From: Pelodictyon luteolum
GTDB lineage: Bacteria; Bacteroidota; Chlorobiia; Chlorobiales; Chlorobiaceae
NCBI GenBank assembly: GCA_020721225.1
Contig: DYNE01000005.1
Span: 1 to 64,000, forward strand
DNA length: 64,000 bases
Direction of reading: 5' to 3'
Positions 23,012 through 33,387 of this stretch are shown here, piece by piece (position 1 is the first letter of the stretch; the number at the start of each line of letters is the position of its first letter). A program made the translations under genes and the position numbers. The notes beneath the pieces were generated by a model, which ran no database searches, was not told where the DNA came from, and was given only the letters and a program-made list of their open reading frames with translations.

Positions 23012-26000
23012 TCACAGCCATTTTTTTATCACCCCGACAAGTGCCGCCGGGTCAATGGGTTTGGAGACATAATCGTTCATTCCCGACTGGAGACATATCT
23101 CCCGGTCGCCATGCATGGCATGCGCGGTAAGTGCAATAACCGGAATATCATGCCGCAGCACAGCCGAAGCCTGATCCCGTATTATCCTTGTAGCTTCCAA
23201 ACCATCCATTTCAGGCATCTGAATGTCCATTATGACAAGGTCATAGACAAATTCATGAAGACGGGCAAGTGCCTCCTGACCATTGGATACGGGGTCTACG
23301 GCATAACCGAGCTTGCTGAGAATACCTATGACAACCAATTGATTGACGACACTGTCTTCTGCGAGAAGGATTCGAACCGGGCTGTCGTTTTTTCCGGAAT
23401 CGACTGCATCAAACAACGTTTCACTGCCGACCGTAATCTTTTCCTGCAATAACTCCATATTGCAGGAATCTACGTCGCGGGAAATGAGAACTTCAGAAAC
23501 GGTATTGTACAATTCAGACTGTCGTACCGGTTTAACCAGAAATGAGAAAAACCCCGACCGACAAAGCTCTTCATTATCAGGCCGGCGTCCTATCGAGTTC
23601 ATCATAAGCAGTGCCGTATCCGCCAAAGCCGTTTCATCTTTTATTGAACGGCCGAGCATTAAGCCATCGATTTCAGGCATCTCCATATCGATAATGGCTA
23701 TTCTGAAAGGATCGCCCTTTTCTGCAGCCTGACGAAGCCGCTCGATTGCCGTTGATGCGCAGGAAACTTCCGAGACCCTGACACCCCAGGAGGTCAGCAA
23801 CATCCTCAGCATGTTGCGATTTTCAGCGTTATCATCGACAACAAGAAGACGGATACCGGAAATCGATTCAAGCGAATAAGTCCCGTTTTCAGAAGGGAAA
23901 ACATTTTTTTTGAGGGAAAGCGTAAACCAGAACTCTGAACCGATACCGGGCTGGCTGTTAACGCCTATATCTCCTGACATGAGTTCAACAAGCTGGCGGC
24001 TGATGGCAAGTCCCAACCCGGTGCCCCCATATTTACGGGTCATTGAAGCGTCAACCTGGGTAAAACTTCTGAATAACCGGTCAAGCTTTTCCCGGGGAAT
24101 TCCAATTCCGGTATCTTTAACTGAAAAACGAATGACGGCCTCATCATCCGTTTCACGAAGAAGCGATACATAAACGGTAACCTCACCTTTATGCGTAAAC
24201 TTAATCGCATTACCAACAAGATTCGTCAGGATCTGTCGAACCCTGTCGGGATCGCCTCTGAAACGAACGGGAACATCCGGCAGAGCCGCACAAATAAATT
24301 CAAGACCTTTATCGCTGGCTTTTACCGCCATAATCGAAGCAAAATCATCGAGGAGCGAGCGCAAATCAAAAGAAATTTCTTCAAGTTCGAGTTTTCCGGC
24401 CTCTATTTTTGAAAAATCAAGAATATCGTTGATAACAGTCAACAGCGACTCTCCGCTTGCAAGCACTATTTGAGCGAAACCCCTCTGTTCTTCGGCAAGC
24501 GACGTGCTGAGCAGCAGACGGATCATACCGATAACGCCATTCATCGGGGTACGGATTTCATGACTCATATTTGCAAGAAACTCGCTTTTCGCCCGATTGG
24601 CGGCTTCAGCCGCAAGACGTGCGTCGAGCAGTGCTGTTTCGTGCCGATAGCGCAGCTCCGCATTCGTAAATAATTCCGTCAGAACACGCAAAAGAGAGAT
24701 CTCTTCATCACCCCAGCTCTTCATCTCCCTTACCGCATCAAAGCCGGCGAAACCGAAACACTGCTCTCCATAAACGAGAGGAAGCGATATGAGAGACTGA
24801 ATACCCTGAAGTTCAAGAATCGATTTCAGAGAACTATCCGGCAGTTCCTGAACATTCGGAATGTGAACGATCCTGCCCTTGAGATGAGTGGACACCCAGT
24901 CGGGAAGCGACGAATTCGGAATATTCTGAAGTTCGTCTTTTTCTGCACTGATTCCCTCACTGCACCATTCGTGCGTATTGCTCATCGTCTCTTTTTCAAA
25001 ATCATAACGGAACAGATATGTTCTGTCGACTTTCAGAAACGCTCCAACCAGAGCAAGAGCCCGATTTATCGAGCTGTCAAGCTCTTCAAGCGGTTTATTG
25101 ACGAATCCGATGGCAAGCTCCATGAGCACCAGCTGAAATGCCGACCTGTGCATGAGGTCTTCCTCGGCTTTTTTTCGGCTGGTAATATCACTGAAGGAAC
25201 CTGCCATTCTGTATGGCATCCCCTGTTTATCCCGCAACGCTTCTCCTTTGCCAAGAATCCACATATAAGAACCGTTCCGGTGCAGAAACCTGAACTCGAT
25301 ACTGAATACCGGCAACTCTCCTTTGAGATATTGCCGAAGAAGACGCCTGTACGGCTCTTTATCATCCGGATGAAGGTGATCTTCGAATGCGTCATAGGTA
25401 TCAGAAAAAACCGTCTCGTCGTTATATCCGATCATCTTTTTCCATTTCGGCGAAAGAAAAAGTGTGTTGCTTTTGAGATTCCAGTCCCAGATTCCATCGT
25501 TACTGCCATTCAGGGCAAGCATGTACCGCTCTCTGCTCTCGAACAGTTCCCTCTCTCGATTTATCACCCCGCGATCAATACGCTTGAGAAGAATATAAAG
25601 CAGGCCGAAAAACAATGCGAATATGACAACGAGAGCTCCCCCCGAAAGCGAGAGCACTCTGAACAGTACCGCTTTATAAGCGGATACATCCTGAAGCACA
25701 AGAATCCTGCCTATAATTCTTCCCGATACATCTTCAAGTGGCAGCGCCGCCACTCTCCATGATTTTCCGTTCCATTCGACATCCGCGGTCTGAAAAAAGC
25801 TCCTCCCCCGGCTTTGCGGCAGACAGGAATCAAAGGTTTCAGGAAAACGGGTAAGTGTGGTAAATACGAGAACATTTTCAGCAAAGCGATTCCAATCGCT
25901 CTCGCGGCCAAGTTTCAGCATTGCTGCTTCCCAGGCGTTTCTTTTTAGAAGCGGCTTGTCGAGAAAAAAAGCCATGGCAAGACCCTGGGTGTAGTGAATA

Positions 26001-27202
26001 TGATCGGCAACATCCTTAATCTCTTTGGCGATATCGACGTAGCCGGCAACAACTCCCTTATGAATAACCGGCATGACAACCCGCAAGGTCAGCATGCCGT
26101 CAGGATCGAGTTCAATTCCTGTGGATATTTTTCTTGTTTTCTGTGCCTGCAGAATGGTAAAGCGGTTATTAAGCTCATTGTGTTTTTCGATGTCATGCAT
26201 ACGCAGCAGGCATCGCCGGGTGGAATCGGAAAAGCAGAAATAGGAGACCCCATGTTCTTTTTGAAGATGATCGAAAAGAGGAAGATATTTCCGGTAAAGC
26301 TTCTCCCTCTGCCGTTTAAGCAGAGCATCGGTAATGGATGAATCGCTTTCAATGACATTCATGGCTATTTCAAGCCCATCGGACTGAACTGACAATGAAG
26401 TTCTGAACTGTATCAGCACTTCGGATTCTGTCTGGCGTATGACATCTTCAAGGCGTCTGTCCTGCATCCACAGAAGAAGCAATGCAAATCCTGTGGCAAG
26501 AACAATGAAGACAACAACAAGAAAAGGAAAAAGCCGCGCGAGAACCGGACTCGACAGGGTGTCGTCAGACCGGAGTGAAGAGAACAGAAAACTCGCGACG
26601 ACAATGGTTATGACGATGATGCAGCCTATAGGAAAGGCTGAACGGGAAGCGACATCCCAGGCCCAGTCCGCCGCTTCGATATCCATTCCGAGAACGGCAG
26701 CAACATTGCCGCTCCGACTATCGACAACAGGCAGAAACCCGCTTACCCATATGCCCCAGCGGTCGGGTAGCGGACCTTCGACATCTCCTTTTCCGGATGT
26801 AAATACATGACGCAGCAGGTCGGAGGCTTCCTGATATATCTGTCCGGCCGGAGAAATATCCGACGACCCCTCAGGCTCCGAATCCGCATAAAAAAACAGA
26901 GTGCCATCAGGCTTCATCCCGATCAGATAGACAAAACGACATTTTGTCCTTACCCTGCAAACCGATGAGAGATGCCCTTTCAGCTCCTGATAACCGGATT
27001 TGTCAAGATCGGCAGCGGTGCCGGTGAGTGCCTGAAGTTCAAGATCGCCGAGTTCCTGCCGCATCATCATCATTTCCGCAAGAAGTCCGGAACGAAGTTG
27101 CCGATCGGCAAAATAGATCGTCCACCCGCTTAGCAGAAGAACTGAGAGCAGGAGAACAACTGCAATAATACTGCCTGATACGTTTTTTTTCATTAAACCC
27201 AT
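23012..27202 (-). CDS. Hybrid sensor histidine kinase with PAS, GAF and two receiver domains
   Basis: A 1396-residue membrane sensor. There is a TM at ~8-30, a first periplasmic domain to ~190, a pair of TMs at ~195-250, a second extracytoplasmic sensor region (~255-520) and another TM at ~525-548. Then come a PAS/PAC domain (~555-690), a GAF domain (~695-850), HisKA with the phospho-acceptor in SHEIRTPMNG (~880), and HATPase (NLVGNAIKFTH; DTGIGIP; GGTGLGLAIS). Receiver 1 has its phospho-Asp in IIDMEMPEIDG (~1170) and receiver 2 in IMDIQMPEMDG (~1322). There is no Hpt domain, so phosphotransfer to a separate Hpt or response regulator is expected. Ligand unknown. It converges on the ABC-F gene with only 10 nt between stops. 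Confidence 0.92.
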   Translation of the reverse strand: MGLMKKNVSGSIIAVVLLLSVLLLSGWTIYFADRQLRSGLLAEMMMMRQELGDLELQALTGTAADLDKSGYQELKGHLSSVCRVRTKCRFVYLIGMKPDGTLFFYADSEPEGSSDISPAGQIYQEASDLLRHVFTSGKGDVEGPLPDRWGIWVSGFLPVVDSRSGNVAAVLGMDIEAADWAWDVASRSAFPIGCIIVITIVVASFLFSSLRSDDTLSSPVLARLFPFLVVVFIVLATGFALLLLWMQDRRLEDVIRQTESEVLIQFRTSLSVQSDGLEIAMNVIESDSSITDALLKRQREKLYRKYLPLFDHLQKEHGVSYFCFSDSTRRCLLRMHDIEKHNELNNRFTILQAQKTRKISTGIELDPDGMLTLRVVMPVIHKGVVAGYVDIAKEIKDVADHIHYTQGLAMAFFLDKPLLKRNAWEAAMLKLGRESDWNRFAENVLVFTTLTRFPETFDSCLPQSRGRSFFQTADVEWNGKSWRVAALPLEDVSGRIIGRILVLQDVSAYKAVLFRVLSLSGGALVVIFALFFGLLYILLKRIDRGVINRERELFESRERYMLALNGSNDGIWDWNLKSNTLFLSPKWKKMIGYNDETVFSDTYDAFEDHLHPDDKEPYRRLLRQYLKGELPVFSIEFRFLHRNGSYMWILGKGEALRDKQGMPYRMAGSFSDITSRKKAEEDLMHRSAFQLVLMELAIGFVNKPLEELDSSINRALALVGAFLKVDRTYLFRYDFEKETMSNTHEWCSEGISAEKDELQNIPNSSLPDWVSTHLKGRIVHIPNVQELPDSSLKSILELQGIQSLISLPLVYGEQCFGFAGFDAVREMKSWGDEEISLLRVLTELFTNAELRYRHETALLDARLAAEAANRAKSEFLANMSHEIRTPMNGVIGMIRLLLSTSLAEEQRGFAQIVLASGESLLTVINDILDFSKIEAGKLELEEISFDLRSLLDDFASIMAVKASDKGLEFICAALPDVPVRFRGDPDRVRQILTNLVGNAIKFTHKGEVTVYVSLLRETDDEAVIRFSVKDTGIGIPREKLDRLFRSFTQVDASMTRKYGGTGLGLAISRQLVELMSGDIGVNSQPGIGSEFWFTLSLKKNVFPSENGTYSLESISGIRLLVVDDNAENRNMLRMLLTSWGVRVSEVSCASTAIERLRQAAEKGDPFRIAIIDMEMPEIDGLMLGRSIKDETALADTALLMMNSIGRRPDNEELCRSGFFSFLVKPVRQSELYNTVSEVLISRDVDSCNMELLQEKITVGSETLFDAVDSGKNDSPVRILLAEDSVVNQLVVIGILSKLGYAVDPVSNGQEALARLHEFVYDLVIMDIQMPEMDGLEATRIIRDQASAVLRHDIPVIALTAHAMHGDREICLQSGMNDYVSKPIDPAALVGVIKKWL

Positions 27203-27457
27203 GAAAATTCATGCACCAACGAATCAAAGCCTCCATTAATGCATGATCGATCTCATGAACAGAAACGTTCAAACAAATGTGGCTTTTGCTGATACAGTTA
27301 TTTCGGCATTCAGCAAGCCGTCATCGGGGACGTGAACCTGTTGCTGATATATGGAGGCCGCCATGAAAACAATGTATTAAAATTAGTCCTGCTCTCAAAA
27401 AAACAAGCTGCTCACCTTACTGTCGGTTCAAGAACTGAACTTCAGTACGACAGGCTC

Positions 27458-27775
27458 TCATCGTGAAAACAGTCTCAATCCGGCAACTCCGGCGACAATA
27501 AGCAACAGACAGATGAGACGGGCCGTATCGCGGGATTCGTCAAAAAGCATGATTCCGGCAACGGCTACTCCTGCGGCGCCTATGCCTGTCCAGACTGCAT
27601 AGGCGGTTCCAGTCGGTATGGTTTTCATGGCAACGGAAAGCAGCCAGAAACTGCAGATCATGGCTGCAATCGTAATCAGTGAGGGAATCGGTTTAGAGAA
27701 CCCGTCGGTATATTTCAGACCGACAGCCCAGACGCATTCAAGGCTGCCGGCAACAACAAGCGCAAACCAGTCCAT
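27458..27775 (-). CDS. gdx: SMR-family exporter, SugE/Gdx type (guanidinium exporter)
   Basis: A 105-residue protein with four TM helices. The conserved Glu is in [13 protein letters not shown] (residue 13), followed by [16 protein letters not shown]. That signature (GxxExxWAxGLK, [10 protein letters not shown]) is the one that separates Gdx/SugE from EmrE-type drug pumps. Gdx exchanges guanidinium for protons. It starts 6 nt after the stop of the Gfo/Idh oxidoreductase, so it is probably the second gene of that transcript; there is no room for a guanidine riboswitch directly in front. Confidence 0.88.
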   Translation of the reverse strand: MDWFALVVAGSLECVWAVGLKYTDGFSKPIPSLITIAAMICSFWLLSVAMKTIPTGTAYAVWTGIGAAGVAVAGIMLFDESRDTARLICLLLIVAGVAGLRLFSR

Positions 27776-27781
27776 AGGTGG

Positions 27782-28915
27782 TTATACTTTTATCCACTGA
27801 CGCTGCCGGTTCGATTCGGCGGCGGCATGAAGAATTTTCTGGGTCATGATCCCATCGGCAAAACCGGCGGTATCGTGAAGCTTCTGTTCACCGTTGCGCA
27901 GCGCCTTGACAATACGGTGGGCAAGAAAAGCAAACCCGACGGCGAAAATACCGTGTACGGCTAACGACGAGAGCTTAATTCGTTCCTGAAGCACCAGTTC
28001 ATCCCAACCAAGCATCGGCTCGATCTGCTTCCATCGCGGAGCGTCGATAAGGCTTCGACCTATCTTTGCCTCGCTGTTGGCAATCTCCCAGAGCCTTCCT
28101 GCACCGTCAAGACGTATGGTTTTCATGCTTCCGACCACCTCGAAGGAGAACCAGGTATAAGAGCCTACCGTCGTAACATGCATGAGCGAAGAAGAACCGA
28201 GCGCTATCGAAGAGGGACCGAATTTCATAAACATGGCAAAACTGTCGTCGGAGGTGACCTGGCATGATTTCCCCCGCTCATCGGGACGCTGCGGAATCGA
28301 GGTTGCAAGATTGCAGCAGACCTCTGATATCTCTCCTATAAGATAGCGGTTCAGGTCAATGAGATGCGAGCCTATGGCGCCGAGAGCGCCGCCCCCTTTT
28401 GCAGCGTCGCTCCACCATGAGTAGCGCTGTTCAGGCCGGTTACGGGTGGCAAGGTTGACGACACTCCTGACTTCATACACTTTGCCGATTTCTCCGCTGT
28501 CGATCATCTGTTTCATGCACCGTATGGCCGGATGTAGACGCAACTGATGATCGATCAGGGCAAGGCCCGGTGAACGAAGAGCGGTAAAATGCATGGCTGC
28601 TGCTTCGGGAACCGTTAGCGCGAATGGTTTCTCGCACAGCACGCTTTTACCGCTTTCAAGCAGTGCCGTCACCATTCGGGCATGCAGAAAAGGGGGAGTG
28701 GTCACACAGACCAGATCGAGATCGGCCGTCAGCATATCCTGCCAATCGGCATACCCGTCGGGAATGCCGAATCGATCCATGAATTTGAGACGACGGGCTT
28801 CGGTCGGGCTTGCCACGGCGGCAAGCTGAACGTCCTCGAGCAGCGAAAATGCCGGTGCCTGAGCCACCTGTGCCCAACCGCTGCCGAGAAAACCTATTCT
28901 GACTGTTTTTTTCAT
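27782..28915 (-). CDS. Gfo/Idh/MocA family NAD(P)-dependent oxidoreductase
   Basis: A 377-residue dehydrogenase of the sugar-oxidoreductase family. The N-terminal Rossmann motif is [13 protein letters not shown]. The CEKPFAL motif (Lys ~100) is conserved for catalysis and cofactor binding. The second domain has the usual [15 protein letters not shown] segment. The start ATG at 28915 lies directly before the Rossmann strand and after the hemN terminator; ATG 28939 is possible. Substrate unknown. Followed by the Gdx exporter gene. Confidence 0.85.
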   Translation of the reverse strand: MKKTVRIGFLGSGWAQVAQAPAFSLLEDVQLAAVASPTEARRLKFMDRFGIPDGYADWQDMLTADLDLVCVTTPPFLHARMVTALLESGKSVLCEKPFALTVPEAAAMHFTALRSPGLALIDHQLRLHPAIRCMKQMIDSGEIGKVYEVRSVVNLATRNRPEQRYSWWSDAAKGGGALGAIGSHLIDLNRYLIGEISEVCCNLATSIPQRPDERGKSCQVTSDDSFAMFMKFGPSSIALGSSSLMHVTTVGSYTWFSFEVVGSMKTIRLDGAGRLWEIANSEAKIGRSLIDAPRWKQIEPMLGWDELVLQERIKLSSLAVHGIFAVGFAFLAHRIVKALRNGEQKLHDTAGFADGIMTQKILHAAAESNRQRQWIKV

Positions 28916-28940
28916 GCCAATAATAGATGATGGGGACATA

Positions 28941-28970
28941 AAAAAAGGGTGATTACCATCACCCTTTTTT
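28941..28970 (-). terminator. Terminator between hemN and the Gfo/Idh gene
   Basis: AAAAAAGGGTGAT and ATCACCCTTTTTT make a 13-bp stem with a 4-nt loop 21 nt after the hemN stop, T-rich on the minus strand. Confidence 0.9.
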
Positions 28971-28990
28971 CTTTTCATGCATGTCAGCGG

Positions 28991-30412
28991 TCAACCGACC
29001 TGCTGTTGGGCTTTGGCCTGACGTGCCCGTTCGATATACTCTTTCTGTATATCCCTGGATACGTTGTACGCTTTCGAAAGGCTGTCGGAACGCCAGAGAC
29101 GCGCATCGAAAGCCATACAGATGTTCCGGAGAAAAGGAATGCCGATTTCGGTTACCCGCACGCCGTTTTCCAGAAGCACTACCATACCGTCGTTCTCCAT
29201 ATCCTCAAGGCGGTAACGCGCAATATCGAGTTCTTCGGTGTACATTTTCGGATCTTCCCACGATGTCTCCTGACGGCACATGAGATTGAGAATGTGGCGT
29301 CTGAGCACAAGATCTTCATCGGTAAGCAGATGTCCGCGAAGAATCGGGAACCGGCCTTTGTTGATCTCTTCGATATATTTCTGGTCGCCTCGCTCGTTCT
29401 GCGCGAAGGCGTACCATGTATCGCTGATCGACGATGCGCCGAGGGCGATCATCATCTGCGTCGTGTTTTCGGTATAACCCATGAAGTTCCGGTGCAAAGA
29501 GCCGTCTTTTGCAGCCAGATAAAGCGAATCGCCCTCAAGCGCGAAATGGTCCATGCCTATCTCATGATAGCCGATGGACTCGAGCATGGCCCGTCCCTTG
29601 TCGTAAAGCTCCTGTTTGACGTCGCCGACCGGAAGGTCCTCTTCCTTGAACTTGCGCTGCCCTTCATACATGTGAGGGTTGTGACCGTAAGCATAAAAAG
29701 CGAGGCGGTCGGGTCGAAGCTGCATGACCTTGTCGATGGTATCGGTTATAGTGGCAAGCGTCTGTTTCGGAAGACCGTAAACAAGATCGAAGTTGACCGA
29801 GGTAAAGCCGATCTGCCGTGCGATATCGACCTTCTCCTTGACCAGCTCGAAGGACTGTGGACGGTTGATCTCCTGCTGCACTACCGGATCGAAGTCCTGG
29901 ATTCCGAAACTCATTCTCCGGAAACCCACGCGGTAGAGCGCTTCAAGGTGCTCTTTGGATGTGGAACGGGGATTGGTTTCGAAACTGAACATATAGTTGT
30001 CCATGCGGTTGACGGTCTTGAAGAGATTCTCGACAAGACGGGCGAGGTTCTCCGGACTGAAAAAGGTCGGAGTGCCTCCGCCGATATGCAGTTCCTTGAC
30101 ATTGAGGGTACCGGGAAATACATCGAGGTACATCTGCCACTCTTTCTGTAGCGCTTCGAGATAGGGTTCCTCAAAAGAGTGATCCTGAGTGCGATGAGCA
30201 TTGCATCCGCAAAAATAACAGTAGTTCTCGCAGTAAGGAATATGGATGTACATGCTTATGCCGGTGGTCTCGTTACTGTCGTTGAAACCTTTCACCATAG
30301 CCTCTTTCCACTGCTCCTGGGTTACGCCATCGCTGCTCCAGGAAGGAATGGTGGGATAGCTTGTATAACGCGGACCGGGATTGCTGTACTTTACTGCGAG
30401 ATTGGTTGCCAT
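28991..30412 (-). CDS. hemN: Oxygen-independent coproporphyrinogen III oxidase
   Basis: Radical SAM enzyme that decarboxylates coproporphyrinogen III to protoporphyrinogen IX without oxygen, as a strict anaerobe needs for heme and bacteriochlorophyll. The cluster motif [10 protein letters not shown] (CX3CX2CXC, near residue 60) is the HemN type with the fourth Cys. The N-terminal substrate-binding lead [13 protein letters not shown] is present, which distinguishes true HemN from HemW. Start ATG 30412 (MATNLAVKY) is preferred over 30430. Length 473, normal. Confidence 0.95.
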   Translation of the reverse strand: MATNLAVKYSNPGPRYTSYPTIPSWSSDGVTQEQWKEAMVKGFNDSNETTGISMYIHIPYCENYCYFCGCNAHRTQDHSFEEPYLEALQKEWQMYLDVFPGTLNVKELHIGGGTPTFFSPENLARLVENLFKTVNRMDNYMFSFETNPRSTSKEHLEALYRVGFRRMSFGIQDFDPVVQQEINRPQSFELVKEKVDIARQIGFTSVNFDLVYGLPKQTLATITDTIDKVMQLRPDRLAFYAYGHNPHMYEGQRKFKEEDLPVGDVKQELYDKGRAMLESIGYHEIGMDHFALEGDSLYLAAKDGSLHRNFMGYTENTTQMMIALGASSISDTWYAFAQNERGDQKYIEEINKGRFPILRGHLLTDEDLVLRRHILNLMCRQETSWEDPKMYTEELDIARYRLEDMENDGMVVLLENGVRVTEIGIPFLRNICMAFDARLWRSDSLSKAYNVSRDIQKEYIERARQAKAQQQVG

Positions 30413-30539
30413 TGTAATCTTCCTCTCCATGTGTTATTTTTAAAATTGGATGTGTCAAAATACATAAAACTCGGCAATTTCAGAAACATCCGTAATCAGG
30501 CGGCACGCATACCGTTCCGCTCAGTAAATCTATTTTTTT

Positions 30540-31055
30540 ATGGCGCAGGAAAATACCCCGCTGGTCGGCATCATCATGGGATCGGATTCGGATTTCGAAA
30601 TCATGAAAGAGGCTGTTTACGTGCTCGATGAATTCGGCATCGCTTCTGAAATTTCGGTTATCTCGGCACACCGTACGCCGCAGGACCTTGAAAAGTATGC
30701 CGTAACGGCAAGAACCCGCGGTCTGAAAATCATTATCGCAGGAGCAGGCGGAGCGGCTCATCTGCCGGGCGTCACGGCGGCCATGACCGTCCTGCCGGTA
30801 ATCGGCGTACCGATTTTCAGTAAAAAACTCAACGGGCAGGATTCGCTCTATTCGATTGTACAGATGCCTGCAGGCATTCCAGTAGCTACGGTAGGTATCG
30901 ACAATGCACGGAACGCGGCACTGCTTGCCCTGCAGATACTCGCTCTTTCAGACAGCGCGATCATGACGGCAATGGAAGAGTTCCGGATAAAACTTGCCGA
31001 TGCATCCCGCCAGAAAACCGGAAAAATCCGGGATATGCTGCATGCTAAAAGCTGA
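30540..31055 (+). CDS. purE: N5-carboxyaminoimidazole ribonucleotide mutase
   Basis: Purine biosynthesis; converts N5-CAIR to CAIR. The 171-residue protein has [11 protein letters not shown] at the N terminus (phosphate loop), SAHRTP near residue 45 and the AGGAAHLPG loop near 75, all features of class I PurE. Divergent from hemN. Its 3' end overlaps the next gene by 14 nt. A purK is not in the window. Confidence 0.95.
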   Translation: MAQENTPLVGIIMGSDSDFEIMKEAVYVLDEFGIASEISVISAHRTPQDLEKYAVTARTRGLKIIIAGAGGAAHLPGVTAAMTVLPVIGVPIFSKKLNGQDSLYSIVQMPAGIPVATVGIDNARNAALLALQILALSDSAIMTAMEEFRIKLADASRQKTGKIRDMLHAKS

Positions 31056-31548
31056 CTACTGGATAGAGCAACTCGAACTCGAGCCGCATCCCGAAGGAGG
31101 TTTCTACCGGGAGACATACCGGAGTCGGGGAACTTGCCATTTCGGGGCAAACGAACCCTTCGAGGGAGAAAGAAACCATGCAACCTCGATCTATTATCTC
31201 CTGAAAAACGGAGAACGGTCGAAACTGCACCGCATTCATTCGGATGAACTGTGGTTTTTCCATGCAGGTCAACCCCTTTCGGTTCATGTATTTCCTCCCG
31301 AAGGAACTCCCTCCGCATTCACCCTTGGCGGCTCGCCTCACAAAGGCGAGGTGCTGCAGGAGGTCGTTCGGGCTGAAAACTGGTTCGGGGCCTGCCATAC
31401 TCCGGAGAGTGCCGTGAAAGATGGTTACAGCCTGGTAAGCTGCGTCGTCGCTCCCGGTTTTGATTTCAGGGATTTCCGCTTCGCCGAAAGAGAGCCGCTG
31501 ATTGAACGGTATCCCTCGTTTTCTGCAGTTATCGATCGCCTGACATGA
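31042..31548 (+). CDS. DUF985 cupin family protein
   Basis: A 168-residue beta-barrel protein. [20 protein letters not shown] at the N terminus and [18 protein letters not shown] are the DUF985/cupin_5 hallmarks. The substrate of the family is not settled (sugar or nucleotide-sugar epimerase-like barrel). The ATG at 31042 lies inside purE (14-nt overlap) and begins the conserved region, indicating translational coupling. Confidence 0.85.
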   Translation: MLKADYWIEQLELEPHPEGGFYRETYRSRGTCHFGANEPFEGERNHATSIYYLLKNGERSKLHRIHSDELWFFHAGQPLSVHVFPPEGTPSAFTLGGSPHKGEVLQEVVRAENWFGACHTPESAVKDGYSLVSCVVAPGFDFRDFRFAEREPLIERYPSFSAVIDRLT

Positions 31549-31741
31549 TCCGATCTGCCGAATCGTGTAATCAAGGCAAAATATCTGCATATCGAAGAAA
31601 TAGGAACGTAACAGGCTGTTTGGCTGTTTTTTTGTACTTTACCAGGCACTGCCCGGGACGAAAGAGGACAAGATATTTCCGTAAAAGAAATTAACTGATG
31701 GAATTATAACCGGCTCAAGAAGAGAGAGGAACGAAAAAACG

Positions 31742-33043
31742 ATGAAAAAGCGCGTCGTCATTATAGGCGGAGGATTTACGGGAATCAATGCAGCAAGAAT
31801 ACTCGGCAATAAAAAGGATATCGATGTCACCCTTATCGACAGAAAAAACTATCACCTGTTTCAGCCTCTCCTGTATCAGGTAGCCATGTCGGCTCTTGGC
31901 GAAGGCGATATTGCCGCCCCGCTGAGAAACATGGTGGCTAATTTTCATAATATCACGGTATTCAAAGGGATCGCCGAACAGATCGACGCAGAAAACAGGA
32001 TCGTCAAAACAGATTTCGGCGATATTCCTTATGATTACCTGATCCTTGCCTGCGGAGTGAAACATCACTACTTCGGCAACAACCAGTGGGAGGAGTTCGC
32101 GCCCGGCCTGAAAACTCTGGCCCAGGCCAAAGAGATCAGAAGAAGGGTACTCGAAGCCTACGAAGCGGCAGAACGTACCAACGACCCGGTTGAACGCAAG
32201 AAACTGCTGACCTTCGTCATTGTCGGAGGCGGCCCTACCGGTGTCGAGCTTGCCGGTTCGATAGGCGAAATGAGCCGCTATACCCTCTCGAAGCTCTACC
32301 GTCAGATAGATCCAAAGCTGACGAGAATCTTCATCGTCGAGGCAGCTCCGCGAATTCTGGGCTCGTTCGATCCGGAACTGGCAAGCAAAGCGACCCGTTC
32401 GCTCGAGAAACTCGGCGTGCAGGTCTGGACCAGCAGCATGGTGAGCGACGTCGATGCAAACGGCGTTCAGATCGGCAACGAACGTATCGAAGCGGCAACC
32501 GTGCTGTGGGCGGCCGGCGTAACAGCTATCGATACCGGCAAAGAGATGGGGCTCGAAACCGACCGGATCGGACGCATTATCGTTGAGGAGGATCTGAGCG
32601 TTCCGGGATATCCTGACGTTTTCGTCGGAGGAGATCAAGCCCATTTTTCCCACGGACTCCAGAATCCGCTCCCTGGACTCGCTCCGGTCGCGCTGCAGCA
32701 GGGCCGGGCAATTGCAAGGAACATCCTGCTCGATACTAAAGGAAAGGCGCGAAAAGTTTTTCATTATACCGATAAAGGACAGATGGCCACCATCGGGCGA
32801 AACAAGGCAATCGTACAGATCGGAAACATCCGGTTCGACGGAGCCCCGGCCTGGTTTACCTGGCTTCTGGTGCATATCTACTATCTTGCTACCTTCAAAC
32901 ACCGGATTTTTGTGCTGATGCAGTGGGGATGGTCGTACTTCACCTTCGGCTACGGAGCCCGGCTGATTGTCAACCGGGAGTGGCGGTTTTATCCGGATGC
33001 TGCCGCTTGTCCGCCAAATAGCGAAAAAGAAGCGAAAAAATGA
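31742..33043 (+). CDS. ndh: Type II NADH dehydrogenase (NDH-2)
   Basis: A 433-residue FAD-dependent, non-proton-pumping NADH:quinone oxidoreductase. FAD motif VVIIGGGFTGINAA at the N terminus; NADH motif FVIVGGGPTGVELAG near residue 160; VFVGGDQA near 297 for the second FAD contact; the quinone-type ALQQGR segment follows. The C terminus has an amphipathic membrane-binding stretch (WFTWLLVHIYYLATF). It overlaps the next small gene by 4 nt. Confidence 0.92.
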   Translation: MKKRVVIIGGGFTGINAARILGNKKDIDVTLIDRKNYHLFQPLLYQVAMSALGEGDIAAPLRNMVANFHNITVFKGIAEQIDAENRIVKTDFGDIPYDYLILACGVKHHYFGNNQWEEFAPGLKTLAQAKEIRRRVLEAYEAAERTNDPVERKKLLTFVIVGGGPTGVELAGSIGEMSRYTLSKLYRQIDPKLTRIFIVEAAPRILGSFDPELASKATRSLEKLGVQVWTSSMVSDVDANGVQIGNERIEAATVLWAAGVTAIDTGKEMGLETDRIGRIIVEEDLSVPGYPDVFVGGDQAHFSHGLQNPLPGLAPVALQQGRAIARNILLDTKGKARKVFHYTDKGQMATIGRNKAIVQIGNIRFDGAPAWFTWLLVHIYYLATFKHRIFVLMQWGWSYFTFGYGARLIVNREWRFYPDAAACPPNSEKEAKK

Positions 33044-33252
33044 TTGCCGCCTCCTATTTGAAAACAGCAATTGATCTGCTGCTTTCATCGCTGTTTATCG
33101 GTATAGCTATTTATGTCTTTTTTTTCGCAGGAGCAACGGATCAGAACGCCCGACGAGATCTTGTTCTGTATGCCGCACTGACTGGAGCATATGGCATTTG
33201 GAGGCTGATACGGGTTCTGCTGGCAAAAAAAAATCAGGAAGAAAATGTTTGA
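33040..33252 (+). CDS. Small two-TM membrane protein coupled to ndh
   Basis: 70 residues with two hydrophobic segments (about 6-28 and 38-58) joined by a polar loop and a basic tail. Its ATG overlaps the ndh stop codon (ATGA), so it is translationally coupled. Function unknown; the coupling suggests a membrane partner of the NDH-2, which is inference. Confidence 0.7.
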   Translation: MIAASYLKTAIDLLLSSLFIGIAIYVFFFAGATDQNARRDLVLYAALTGAYGIWRLIRVLLAKKNQEENV

Positions 33253-33387
33253 CTGCAGACTGATTGATCATTATAATCAGTTTCATATGAATTATACGTT
33301 CCCACAAAAAAAACAGGGGTTGCCTTTTGTTTTTTTCTCCGGGAATACGACACTCTTAACATTCGCGAGGGAAATACCCTGAAGAGC

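Noticed and set aside
27782-28915. Biliverdin reductase (BvdR)-type assignment for the Gfo/Idh protein, given nearby hemN
   Set aside because: The CEKP motif and generic fold do not discriminate the substrate; hemN is separated by a terminator.
31715-33088. 457-codon minus-strand open frame opposite ndh
   Set aside because: Shadow of ndh; no recognisable domain, and the plus-strand gene has full FAD/NADH motifs.
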